Shown here in pieces: positions 55,061-64,000 of a stretch of DNA of 64,000 nt. A program made the position numbers and the translations under genes. The stretch's first letter is position 1; each line of letters begins with the position of its first letter. Under the pieces are notes generated by a model, which saw only the letters and a program-made list of their open reading frames with translations, had not been told where the DNA came from and ran no database searches. Source of the DNA: Lethocerus indicus (lineage: Eukaryota > Arthropoda > Insecta > Hemiptera > Belostomatidae). Location of the stretch: contig JACDQD010000103.1 of assembly GCA_019843655.1 (NCBI GenBank), positions 124,001 through 188,000 on the forward strand. Reading direction: 5' to 3'.

Positions 55061-57407
55061 AAGCTACATCGATGTTCGAATAGCACTAATAACGCGTAGA
55101 AAATAGCGGGGGAGAAATCTGCTGGGTTTGATCCTTTCACTGAAATTTTATTTATTTATTTTTCCCGAAGATTGGATCAGGACGATGGGATTGAAATTTA
55201 CGTGAACAGACCGACGACTAAGTGCAAATAAAATACGGAAACACAAGCTGTAGGAATGCAGCGAATATTACTGTAAAAAATAGCAGGAATCAAGCCCCGT
55301 AAAGAATATAATAGAAGTATATGTAATAAGATGAAACGCGATACAAAGTACCACAATACTGTATCCATCACAGTTATTCGACAACAAAGTCATTTAAGTT
55401 CAATCGTGTGCGCCGTACTTTCGAGGCTTTTGATGCCAACCCGCAATACGCCGCATATCTGGTTTAGCATCGCGAAGAATTTCGGGGGTAAAGCATTAAT
55501 ATTGTTAATTTCCTATTAAAAAAAATCTTCATATTCAGTATGAAATAAGCTGAAATGAGGGGACGCTTTTCTGTTTTTAAAATTTTTACAAGACAATAGA
55601 AAATATTACAATGTAATTTTTTTTAAAAAAAAAGGGATAGACCATGGCGTATATCTATATTAAATTGGGTCGCGTTCTATTGTAATTCGTGTTACAAAAT
55701 AATTGGAGAATTATAAACTTCTCTCGTTTAATCAGTTTCTAGACTGAGGAAAATTCTGTAGGCCAATTATAAATTTAAACCGATTAAACGAGAACTCAGT
55801 TGGAATTCAGTTCGGTAGTTTGTTCCCTAACAAATTCCGGCTCTCTCAAATAATACTAGGTGCTGGAGAATAATATATAATTATGATAAGTTTAGGGGGA
55901 AAATTCGACGAATCGTTTATATATTGCAACGCAAATGATAATAAAATGAGGGAAATTGAAGGGGAGTTATTATCAGATCGTATCAGTGTCACTGTGCTGA
56001 CAGGAAGCTCAATAAGGCTGCGTGAGAACCTAACTGTTTCTGTACAGTGTAACCTGAATATTGAACACTGAGAAAGAGGTATCAAGTAGTTCATATTATC
56101 GTTTTGTGCCTCGAATCGGTTTCGGCTCTCCGCCACCGCCAGTAGAATACAGTCCCGAAATTGGCGCAAGATTTGAATCGAACTGTGGCCGACGAAATTT
56201 CATTAATTTTGAAATATCGTTCGACAGTGAAAACACGTTGTTCTATCGTTTAACGCTCCATTTGTACTAAACCCTAAACTATGGGCTGTAAAATGGTTTT
56301 TTTTTTTTAAAATGGGGTTGCCACAACATTACAGCAAGAATGGTAATTTTGGGACACCCCTTTACTATAAGGGAAGTTTCGTTTCTTTTTACCCAACAAA
56401 AACCCTAGTGGTTTCTGTTCAGTGGATATAGACGATTCTAGTCTAATTCCTAGACCTGCTTTTCCGCTTTTCAGTAGATCATGACTACTAAATATCGAAT
56501 AGTCTACTCTAATGCAGTCATCTCCATTGGGGAGGTCTAATCTAATTGAAAAAGACGGCGGCTCGTTAGCCACCCACGACTTTGGGTACTAACCGCCGAT
56601 AGGGGTGGATATTATAGTAGAATTTTTTACCCCGCGGAGGGGGGGGGAAAACATTTTCCGGCTAATTAGCGGAATTTTCCACCCCCTCCCATCCCCCCAC
56701 CGCTGGCGCGAAGGCTTTTCATTAACCGTTTTCAGAGCCCCGTTAATTAGACCTTCCAACCCCAGTTCTACCGCTAATCTACCGTTCAGAAATGTTGTTT
56801 GTTACGAAACAAACCCAAGAAGATAACAAACAAGAAAAAATAATATCGGTCAATTCCACGATCGGTTTTTTACCGAATTTCACTTCTATTCCGCCCAAGT
56901 GATGGGATAACATTAAAGACCGAATCTGAGAATTTTATAGACAGCCTGTCGGCCTAAAAATCTAAATTATCGCAAAATTAACGGGAGGACGAAATATAAA
57001 AGATCTTATTGTCGATGGCCGCTGAGAATGGTGTCAATAAGGGTCGAAAATCTATAGGAGATAATAATATGCTCCTTTTATATCCTTTTATATGCTGACA
57101 GTAAAACAGGACCTGGGAAAAGAACCACTGTTATCAGGGGTTGATCCTGATTTTTCCCTCATTTTGAAAATGCACGAGCGAGCTCAACTGGAAGGGCGTT
57201 TTACACCCCCCCTTCCCCTAATAGCACATGGAGTACTTGTTGTTCCTCTGCATACGCTGGGGTTGTCGTTAATCCCCTTCGGGATTATGAATTATTTACT
57301 ACCCTAATCACTGGATAACATCCCCCCACCGATATATCACCCCTATTGAAGCAGGTGTTTTTTCGATTCTCTACCGACCGAGTATTGACGGGTTTATAAA
57401 ACGTATA

Positions 57408-57415
<8 letters not shown>
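55061..57415. other. no gene recognised
   Basis: AT-rich. ACTAAACCCTAAACTATGGG at 56,268 resembles a phrase at 13,669. CTCCCATCCCCCCACCGC and G runs lie at 56,636-56,702. No repeat family assigned. Confidence 0.5.

Positions 57416-57450
<35 letters not shown>
57416..57450. repeat. (TA)n microsatellite
   Basis: About 17 TA repeats after a short TG run. Confidence 0.94.
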
Positions 57451-57452
<2 letters not shown>

Positions 57453-57534
57453 CTGCAAAAGAAAACCTCCACAGTAACGGCGAACAACCAAAACAGAATT
57501 TCAGAATCATTCGAAGTGAAATTTCTTTTGGGCG

Positions 57535-57880
57535 TGGCCTAAAAACTGCCGATTTTTGGTCCATTTTGCCTAAAACCGCATTTTGGGCCTTAAACGCATT
57601 TTGGGCGCCTAAAAAACGCATTTTGCGCCTAAAACCGAATTTTGGGACTAAAATGCATTTCTGGTCCGGTTTTGCCCTAAAAACAGCATTTTCGGGCCTT
57701 AAAACCGCATTTTTGGGACTAAGAACCGCATTTTTGCACCTAAAAACCGAATTTTTGGGACTAAAAACCGCATTTTTGGTCCGATTTTGCCCTAAAAACA
57801 GCATTTTCGAGCCTTAAAACCGAATTTTTGGGACTGAAAACCGCATTTTTCGTTGGATTTTGCGCCTAAAACCCGTTTTC
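57535..57880 (-). repeat. 115-bp higher-order minisatellite, inverted copy
   Basis: Reverse complement of the array at 41,405. GGTCCGATTTTGCCCTAAAA, CAGCATTTTCGGGCCTTAAA, CCGCATTTTTGGGACTAAG, CATTTTTGCACCTAAAAACC appear in the same five-monomer order. GGTCC markers at 57,663 and 57,778 are exactly 115 apart. It is followed by a flank also present beside the first array. Confidence 0.92.
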
Positions 57881-57918
57881 GGATAACAACCGAAATTCTT
57901 TTCCCCCAATGTTATATA

Positions 57919-58097
57919 TTAGGTGTACCCAAAAGTATTCAACATTTTGACACTGGAATTCATTTTTCCAACGAATGGTGTCGTAACCATTTCGAATTTC
58001 TGTAAAATTCGAGGAAAAAAATTACAAGAACCGTTTGCATTTTTTCGATAACTGTTTGTGATGGCTTTCCATCAGTTTAACGGGGGAAATATATATA
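57919..58097 (+). mobile_element. mariner-type end and array flank
   Basis: TTAGGTGTACCCAAAAGTAT preceded by TA, then TTTTGACACTGGAATTCATT, is a single mariner-like end. The next part (AAATTACAAGAACCGTTTGC, CGATAACTGTTTGTGATGGC, CCATCAGTTTAACGGGGG) is the reverse complement of the flank at 41,310-41,390 and 42,190-42,235. Confidence 0.75.
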
Positions 58098-58281
58098 TTA
58101 GGGGTAGCCAAAAGTAATCGATATTTTGACTTTGGAATTCATTTTAATTTTCTACTGTATATTCACCGATATTATCGACAATTCTCCGGCCATTTTTCCG
58201 TCAAATTTTCGATTCCCCCCTCTTGAAGAACTCTTCAAGACCAAAATACCGAAATTGTCGATTACTTTTCTGTACACCTAA
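58098..58281 (-). mobile_element. mariner-type MITE, 184 bp, complete
   Basis: TA (58,096-97) | TTAGGGGTAGCCAAAAGTAA ... TTACTTTTCTGTACACCTAA | TA (58,282-83). The terminal inverted repeats are about 24 bp, and a TA target duplication is present. The internal sequence is TATTCACCGATATTATCGAC and CTTGAAGAACTCTTCAAGAC, itself a palindrome. It has no coding capacity. It is the reference copy for the family. Confidence 0.92.
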
Positions 58282-59219
58282 TACAAACCGCGGTTTGTAT
58301 TCACACAACTTTATTCCGCTATACAAAACGATACAGTTGTAAATTGTTAATCTGTTAAGCGGTAATTTGTAACGTTTGAAGGCGTTTGTGCGTGCGCGGC
58401 GCAAACATGTTCATGTTTTCAGCCGGTCGACAAATAAATTGCCCCCCCGAACGGACTCTAAGTAATGAAATTATTGACCTATAAATGAAATGCGGACAAC
58501 AACAACAACAAAAAAAAATTATCCAGTTTATATTTAAAATTCAAACGGAGTCTGAATTTTATTATCCGGTCGGGGGTCGGTCGGATTGATTTGCATAAAT
58601 TGCCACTGGAATGGCCGGGTTCTCTTTCCCATCCCCACTGGAAGACGTCATCAAACTGTAAAAGGTTTTAGTGCTACGGTCTTATGCAAATTTGACGAGG
58701 ACTGAGCGGAGAATTTAACACGGCGGCGACTAACTAAGCGATTTGAAATTTTTTTTATTTTTTCTCAATTCTTCCCCTATTCAGTTTCCAACAAAAAAAG
58801 TTCTTCGTGTTTCAGTAAATGGCGAAGGCGGAGAATTTCAGGGGGCGTAATAAAGATGACCGTGTAAAATGAGAGTTTACACGTGGACTTTTACTCGAAT
58901 AACTTTGTATCGGCCGTAGAAAAAGGATATGGAGCTTCCTGAAAACAATAATTGATATTAAGGTCCTGGTTAAAGTATCAAAAGAATCGACACAAACGGA
59001 AATTCTGTATTGCACGAGGCCATTCATTGAAGCTTTCATAGAAATGAACTATTCCTAATATACTGGAAATAGAAAATTTCTGACCTCAACTTACCGACAG
59101 TTAATAAAATCCAGTTTCCTGAAGTTCAATTAACGTCTTATATTCGCCTTACTAATTTCAATATTTCAACATTTCAACCGCCAATGTCCAAAAATTAAAT
59201 AAAAGCCTAATAAAGAAAA
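58282..59219. other. no gene recognised
   Basis: AT-rich, unassigned. ACAACAACAACAAC-like repeats lie at 58,496-58,512. Confidence 0.5.
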
Positions 59220-59830
59220 AAGTTACACCAAGACTTAGTTCGGGTTCAAGTTTGAAATTTGTTGTTTGAGGTCTTAAAACATTGCGCCCCGGATTATATT
59301 AAAACATCTCGAATATCTCCATTGAAATATATTTACATCGAAACAGAGCTGTACACTGTAAAGGAAATTGTAAGTTTCTCGAATTACGGTGTAAAGTGGG
59401 TTGCGCAAAGCGTCGGTTAAAGGGATATAGGGGTGGGGGGCTTTGCAAAGTTAATGAACTTGCTTACAAAAACGAAGAATTTTTTACCCTTAAATGATTT
59501 TTTGATTGAAAATATTTTTGATAATTATATCCCACCCCCAAGATGAGAAGAATCCGCAATTATTTAGTCGCCAACCCAATATCTAACCCTCAATATGCTT
59601 CAATTGATATTAGTTTTTATTTCATATTTTCTCCGTTCATTAATGTCGAAATTGGTATACGCGAATAGCGTATAAAAGTGAAAATTACACGTCGGTTACA
59701 CAGAACTAAAATTCATGTTTATAGCTGTATATGGACAGGATTTATAGTCCGAGGTTACGATAAATGAAACTGTAATTTAACGTTTTATTCAATTTAAATT
59801 AAAAGAAAATTAACTTTGTTGAAATAAGGG
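59220..59830 (+). repeat. dispersed AT-rich repeat, copy 2
   Basis: Co-linear with 39,750-40,470. It contains GAATCCGCAATTATTTAGTC, AATATGCTTCAATTGATATT, GAAATTGGTATACGCGAATAG, TTCATGTTTATAGCTGTATA and TTTTATTCAATTTAAATTAA. No coding sequence. CGCAATTATTTAGT is the same word scattered through 36,300-37,560. Confidence 0.75.
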
Positions 59831-59914
59831 TGTGTGCCCACCCGAAGATGGAGAAGCATCAGCAATTATTTATTTGGCGACCCAATAAAACCAAGGATTC
59901 AACCGCTTCCACGT

Positions 59915-59975
59915 TGCCTACTGAAGATGGCGAACGGCCGAAATGCGTATAGCGGAGAGGGAGAAACCGGTGAGA
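59915..59975 (+). mobile_element. FB right-arm fragment
   Basis: GCCTACTGAAGATGGCGAAC, GGCCGAAATGCGTATAGCGG and AGAGGGAGAAACCGG. Truncated on both sides. Confidence 0.65.
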
Positions 59976-60663
59976 AAAGACACAATGACCGTGGACGTTC
60001 AGGATGTAGACCCCACCCCCATTGTCTACCCCGATTATATTCTAAAGGACTCCAAAAAATTACTATTTATAATGGGGGGGGGGGCGGGTCCACTGTCAAA
60101 ACGCCCCAACCCTCCCTTCCCTACGGTAATGGGCTCATTGTTGTACGGTTACGGGAGGGTTTAAAACGACGGGCGTACGTCTAAAACACCCCATTGGGCC
60201 TGAAGGCGGACCCATTATGGGCTTAGCGCCGATTGAATATGCATGGCCGACAATTGTACGGATCTGTACATCGGCCATTTATACGATTTCCCAATACGCC
60301 CTAATAATTCATCGTCGCCGAGAACAACATTTTATCCCTTTATCGAGGAGAAATATTAAATTTACTCGAGTCGAATTCAATTCCGAAATCTAAACTTAAT
60401 ATTCTGTCTCGAGAAACTCTCGAGCGAAATGTACTAAAAAATTCTGAAACATTAAACGAAAAGCCGACGCGAAGTGTACCAAATTCGAGGCATAATCGAA
60501 CTCTAATCAGCCGTAGATTAGGATAATTTAAAATAAATATCCTCACGATAAAAGAATCACATCGACTTTGTATCGATAAGAGGATAAGCGGTGAGTAAAG
60601 TATAATCAAAATTTAATTTTACGCCGATTATGATACTAATAAGTAGTGAAAAGAAGGATTCCA
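59976..60663. other. no gene recognised
   Basis: A ten-G run at 60,074, otherwise unassigned AT-rich DNA. Confidence 0.5.
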
Positions 60664-61390
60664 GATTTAACAGAACTTTTTCTACAAAAGATTTTTTTTT
60701 AATGTTTTATTTTTTAGAATACCAGTTTTGTGGTCCGCGAAGGGTTTGGAATACTTCTCGTTAACCGGTTTGGTCTTTTGCTAGACCGGTTTCGGCCAGC
60801 TCGCCGTCTTCAGTAGCGGTGTTAGTCACTTTCTGGATGTTTTCTGGGCACCCAAGTGACAGTGACAGTGCACTGAGCAGGCCAACAAGAGATTTAACAG
60901 AACTTTCTCTACAATCGCGCTGACAAACGTAAGAGTTTTGTTAATTTTGTATTTTTTAGAATACTTGTTTTGTGGCGGCGAAGGGGTTGGAATACTTCTC
61001 GTTAACCGGTTTGGTCTTTCGCCAGACCGGTTTCGGCCAGCTCGCCGTCTTCAGTAGCGGTATTAGTCACTTTTTGCACCCAAGTGACAGTGACAGTGCA
61101 CTGAGGATGCGCCAACAAGGATTTAACAGAACTTTCTCTACAATCGCGGCGGACAAAGTACGAGTTTTTTAATTTTATTTTTAGCCAACAAAGATACTTT
61201 TTAGCCTGCGGCGAAAACGCTGTGTCATGTTTCTACACTGAGACCGGCGAGCACTAAATCTACTTTTATTTTCTTGGGCACCCAAAAAAGCGACAGTGAC
61301 AGTGCACTGAGGATGCCAACAAGATATTTAACAAAACATGCTCTACAATCCCGCGGGCGTAGAGTCTTTTAAACTTTTATTTTTTGTACA
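60664..61390 (+). repeat. tandem FB-containing units, about 228 bp
   Basis: GATTTAACAGAACTTT markers lie at 60,664, 60,891 and 61,120, with a diverged fourth at 61,323. The first two units each contain an FB left arm (GTTTTGTGGTCCGCGAAGGG, TTGGTCTTTTGCTAGACCGG, TTTCGGCCAGCTCGCCGTCT, TCAGTAGCGG) and GTGACAGTGACAGTGCACTG. The third is heavily truncated. No right arm is present, so an FB half was captured into a tandem unit. Confidence 0.88.
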
Positions 61391-61436
61391 ATCAACTTAC
61401 AAATTTTTTATTCTTTTTTAAAAATCTCTATTCCTA

Positions 61437-61439
<3 letters not shown>

Positions 61440-61481
<42 letters not shown>
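61440..61481. repeat. (TA)n microsatellite
   Basis: About 20 TA repeats. Confidence 0.95.
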
Positions 61482-61483
<2 letters not shown>

Positions 61484-62175
61484 CCGTTTGGGAGTATAAC
61501 GTGTTGGATAAATTCCAAAATAATTAGACTGTTGACTTCTGCTTCGAAGAGTGGAAGGCTAATTATGGTACAAACGTTGAGGGGGTTGGTGTGTGGGGGT
61601 TGGGGGTGGTTTGGGGTGTACAAAACGGATTGAAATTCAACCAATGAAATCATTGAGGCGCGATGACAATATTGACACGGCCGGAGGAGGGGTGGGTGGG
61701 TGGGTGAGGGGGGTGGGTGCGTTTGAAACCGGTTTTACAAACACTCGACACCCCGTGTTCCGGCAGCCCTGGCTGTGGGGGAGGTTTTTGGGGCTGCGGC
61801 CACAAACACTTGGAACAGAAACAACAACAACAAACAACAAACAAACAAACAAAGTCGGTCAATGTCAATGCTCGGAGAATACAACAACGGGGGGACGTTT
61901 CCGACAGCCACTGTTCGCACCTTTCCGACGACAGAACGCCGGTTGTAATTTATTTAGTTATTTATTAATAAAGTCCGGCGATAAAAACCGGAGGCGATGA
62001 ATGGGGCTGTAACGTTTTAATAACGGCGAAGGGTCGGAAAGAACAGTTAATTAATATAAATGGGCGGGGAGCGGACCAAAAATGCGTGAATAATTCATCA
62101 GGACGTGCCCGAACTCTCCCCCACGAGCCGGCCGGGGTTAACAACCTGCCCCTTTAATAAATTCCTCGAGAATTT
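61482..62175. other. G-rich and ACA-repeat patch, no gene recognised
   Basis: GGGGTGGGTGGGTGGGTGAG at about 61,689 is a strong G-quadruplex candidate, with further GGGTTGGGGG runs at 61,577-61,618. ACAACAACAAACAACAAACA lies at about 61,823. Open frames on both strands reflect low complexity. Confidence 0.55.
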
Positions 62176-62236
62176 CGTAGATTTCGCGTGTTTCCGCCTC
62201 CTCTCGCCGGTCTCCTCTTTTCTAGACGGGTTTCGG
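62176..62236 (+). mobile_element. FB left-arm fragment
   Basis: CGTAGATTTCGCGTGTTTCC, GCCTCCTCTCGCCGGTCTCC and TCTAGACGGGTTTCGGCC. Next to it (62,262-62,430) TTCGATATTAACGGC and ATTTCAGTTTGACAC occur twice. Confidence 0.7.
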
Positions 62237-62423
62237 CCAAAGTGGTTAAAGACCCCAGACACCGACTTCGATATTAACGGCTAATGAACGATATTAAAGT
62301 ATTATTTCAGTTTGACACAACTCGTTTTTGGTCAAAGTAATGAGGATATTATTTCCTCTTCGAACTTCGATATTAACGGCCTCGCGGTACGGATGAACGA
62401 CGATATTATTTCAGTTTGACACG

Positions 62424-62750
62424 ACCCGTTTTCTGGTCTTCGAGGGGTTAAAAATAAAGCCTTTTCCGCTGGACCGGTTTCGGCCGCTCGCCGTCTTCAG
62501 TAGCGCCGCGTCAGTCACGTCCGGGATGTTTTCGGGGACGATGCGCTCTGCGACGGTAAGTGCAAGTGGCACAGTGACAGTGGGCGGCGAGGACGCAAGG
62601 AAAAAAGTGTTAAAAGTGACCGCTACTGAAGACGGCGAACGGCCGAAACCGGTCCAGCACAGAGGGGGGCCGAACCGGCCGGCGAGAGGAGACGGAAACG
62701 CACGAAATCTACGCTGTATTCCAACCCCTCGCAGACCACAAAACGGGTTA
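62424..62750. mobile_element. FB foldback element, near complete
   Basis: Tips are ACGACCCGTTTTCTGGTCTT and GCAGACCACAAAACGGGTT. The left arm has GGACCGGTTTCGGCCGCTCG, CCGTCTTCAGTAGCGCCGCG and CGGGATGTTTTCGGGG; the hairpin half is reduced. The centre is GTGGCACAGTGACAGTGGGC. The right arm is complete, with GGCCGGCGAGAGGAGACGG. Confidence 0.88.
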
Positions 62751-63252
62751 AACTCGAAAATTTTATTTAATTCACTGGCAAACCTTCTTGTTTATTGGAG
62801 TAGAAACATTTTCGACTCCGTTTTCGGACAACAAGGCCGTATTTAACCGGGTTGAATACGCGTCCGAAAATCAATTTATCAAGTTTATTCAACAGGTTTT
62901 AACGGGCTTTCCTCGGCTAGGGGGATTTGTTAAAATGGCGAGAGCGTTCCGAAACTGAAATTCTCTTCAACCGTTGATATTCGTACTGTTTTCAGGCTTT
63001 CGTACTGTCGAAATTGACTTCGAAACTTAGTGTAGCCAACAAATTGACACAATACAGAGCTCTATTGAAGCCACCACAAGACATCACAACAGTCTTCGAA
63101 CCATCCTAAAATACCGGTCACTAAAGTTATTAGTTATAATAGTTCAACTTTTAAAAGTAAATTTACAATACGAGTTGCTGTATAAATCTCCTAGTATAAG
63201 TAAATCAGGTGCTAAACTGTAAATATTATTTCTCATTTTAACACTTCATATA
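62751..63252. other. no gene recognised
   Basis: AT-rich; a weak third match to the dispersed repeat of 10,540/18,590 at about 63,048-63,085. Confidence 0.5.
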
Positions 63253-63441
63253 TTAGGGGTAGCCGAAAGTAGTCGACATTTCGACTTTGGAATTCATTTT
63301 ATTTTGCTAAAAAAAGAAATTTTAATAATTAATCTACTATCATATTCACCGATATTATCGACAACTCTCCGCCCTCCTGAAGAACTCCTCAAGACCAAAA
63401 TACGTCTTATCAAATTGTCGATTACTTTTGGGTACGCCTAA
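63253..63441 (-). mobile_element. mariner-type MITE, 189 bp
   Basis: TA | TTAGGGGTAGCCGAAAGTAG ... GATTACTTTTGGGTACGCCTAA | TG. The internal sequence GAAATTTTAATAATTAATC, CACCGATATTATCGACAAC and CTCCTGAAGAACTCCTCAAG matches 58,098. The right target base is mutated. Confidence 0.9.
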
Positions 63442-63545
63442 TGTTTTAAAAAATCAATTCGAGATTTCGCTACGGCGCGGTTTTTGATATTTCCTTGTTT
63501 CGCCGTCTTCAGTAGCCGTATTCCTGGTGTCTTTTATACGGTGCA
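63442..63545 (-). repeat. single mariner-end satellite unit
   Basis: On the minus strand: TATAAAAGACACCAGGAATA, CGGCTACTGAAGACGGCGAA, ACAAGGAAATATCAAAAACC, TAGCGAAATCTCGAATTGAT, leading into the TTAGGCGTACCC end of the adjacent MITE. This is the same order as in arrays A and B, but the ATG has become ATA. Confidence 0.82.
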
Positions 63546-64000
63546 AAGATTACGTTTACGCCCGATTGAATATTCGAGTGCCCTGTACGTTTAAGGACGT
63601 ACAAACCGACCGGAGTTTAATTGGAGGCTCGGGCAGAACAGGACGAGGAACACAATCCCACAAAGGGCACGGGGTCGGTGGGCCCTTGAAAGGGAGCGGA
63701 CGCGGGAGAGGAAAAAATAGAAAAAAAATAGAAAAAAGGGCCTCTAATAACTCTTCGAGCCGACTTAAAGGGAGGAAAAGATGAAAATGAATATAGGCGC
63801 CGTCCTCTTCCATACAATCCAAGAACTGTTCCATACAATCCATCCATTGTAGAGGAAACAGGCAGCCGATACGTAAAAGGGACATAAAAATTCATCTCAG
63901 TCGCCAAATAATTCACAATTTACAAAGTGACTCCACAATATACGACTGAAAAGAACCCTGAAAAGAATCGTAAATTTGGACTGTTGGGACCTCTTTTGTA
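63546..64000. other. no gene recognised
   Basis: An open frame to 63,784 (plus) and a longer one on the minus strand have no recognised domain. The end (CCCTGAAAAGAATCG, TTTGGACTGTTGGGACC) resembles CCCTGAAGAAGAATAG and TTTGGACTGCTAAGACC at 10,550. Confidence 0.5.

Noticed and set aside
57394..57817. Two 136-codon open frames on opposite strands
   Set aside because: Both are translations of the inverted 115-bp array and the adjacent TA tract.
7087..62750. FB core as a functional hammerhead ribozyme
   Set aside because: CTGAAGA and GAAA match the CUGANGA/GAAA core. However, the first stem II pair would be C-C or T-C instead of G-C, and the strand after GAAAC has no partner followed by a UH cleavage triplet. 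Kept only as a motif resemblance.

Overview
The window reads as a stretch of animal nuclear genome, most likely an arthropod. It carries a tRNA-Gly(UCC) gene of metazoan type. It also carries a large GC-rich exon, plus a probable second exon, of a chromatin gene resembling Drosophila winged eye and vertebrate BAHD1/TNRC18/BAHCC1. Nearly everything else is AT-rich DNA packed with repeats. No operons, bacterial genes, CRISPR arrays, or intact transposase or reverse transcriptase genes were seen. The arthropod call is an inference from the gene family.

Layout. 1-1,800: TA microsatellite, tRNA-Gly, unassigned DNA. 1,800-5,700: two degraded tandem-repeat fields with a foldback element between them. 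7,087-13,180: a dense run of copies of one long inverted-repeat (foldback) family, here called FB. 14,399-15,345: first array of a satellite built from the end of a mariner-like element. 17,495-17,945: short minisatellite. 18,600-29,000: scattered FB copies, a possible SINE and duplicated AT-rich blocks. 29,343-31,122: a different inverted-repeat element. 32,208-37,560: FB copies, then the larger mariner-end satellite array, which decays into a scrambled mosaic. 38,428-38,661 and 44,038-46,865 (minus strand): the winged-eye-like gene, with a possible upstream regulatory cluster at 47,912-47,954. 48,780-49,720: strand-biased CACTTAAAA-type repeat. 50,955-55,060: FB copies including dimers and a 136/137-bp array. 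57,535-63,545: inverted copy of a 115-bp higher-order minisatellite, clean mariner-type MITEs, tandem FB units and a final FB copy.

Three repeat systems dominate. (1) FB: about 30 full or partial copies of a near-palindrome, roughly 150-360 bp long. Each arm runs from ACCTGTTTTGTGGTC through an internal GGTCTTTCGCTAGACC hairpin to CATCTTCAGTAGCG. (2) A mariner-like TA-flanked MITE with TTAGGTGTACCCAAAAGTAA ends, and a ~182-bp satellite carrying the same end followed by a TATA-like box and an ATG. (3) A 23-bp minisatellite in exact 5 x 23 = 115-bp higher-order units, present twice in opposite orientation with shared flanks. FB and the mariner satellite share a core, GCTACTGAAGACGGCGA, that nothing obvious explains.

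The winged-eye-like exon is well supported by protein motifs and splice sites but changes reading frame about six times. Several repeat arrays are scrambled. Either the gene is decaying or, more likely, this is a noisy long-read assembly with uncorrected indels. Read fine details with that in mind.
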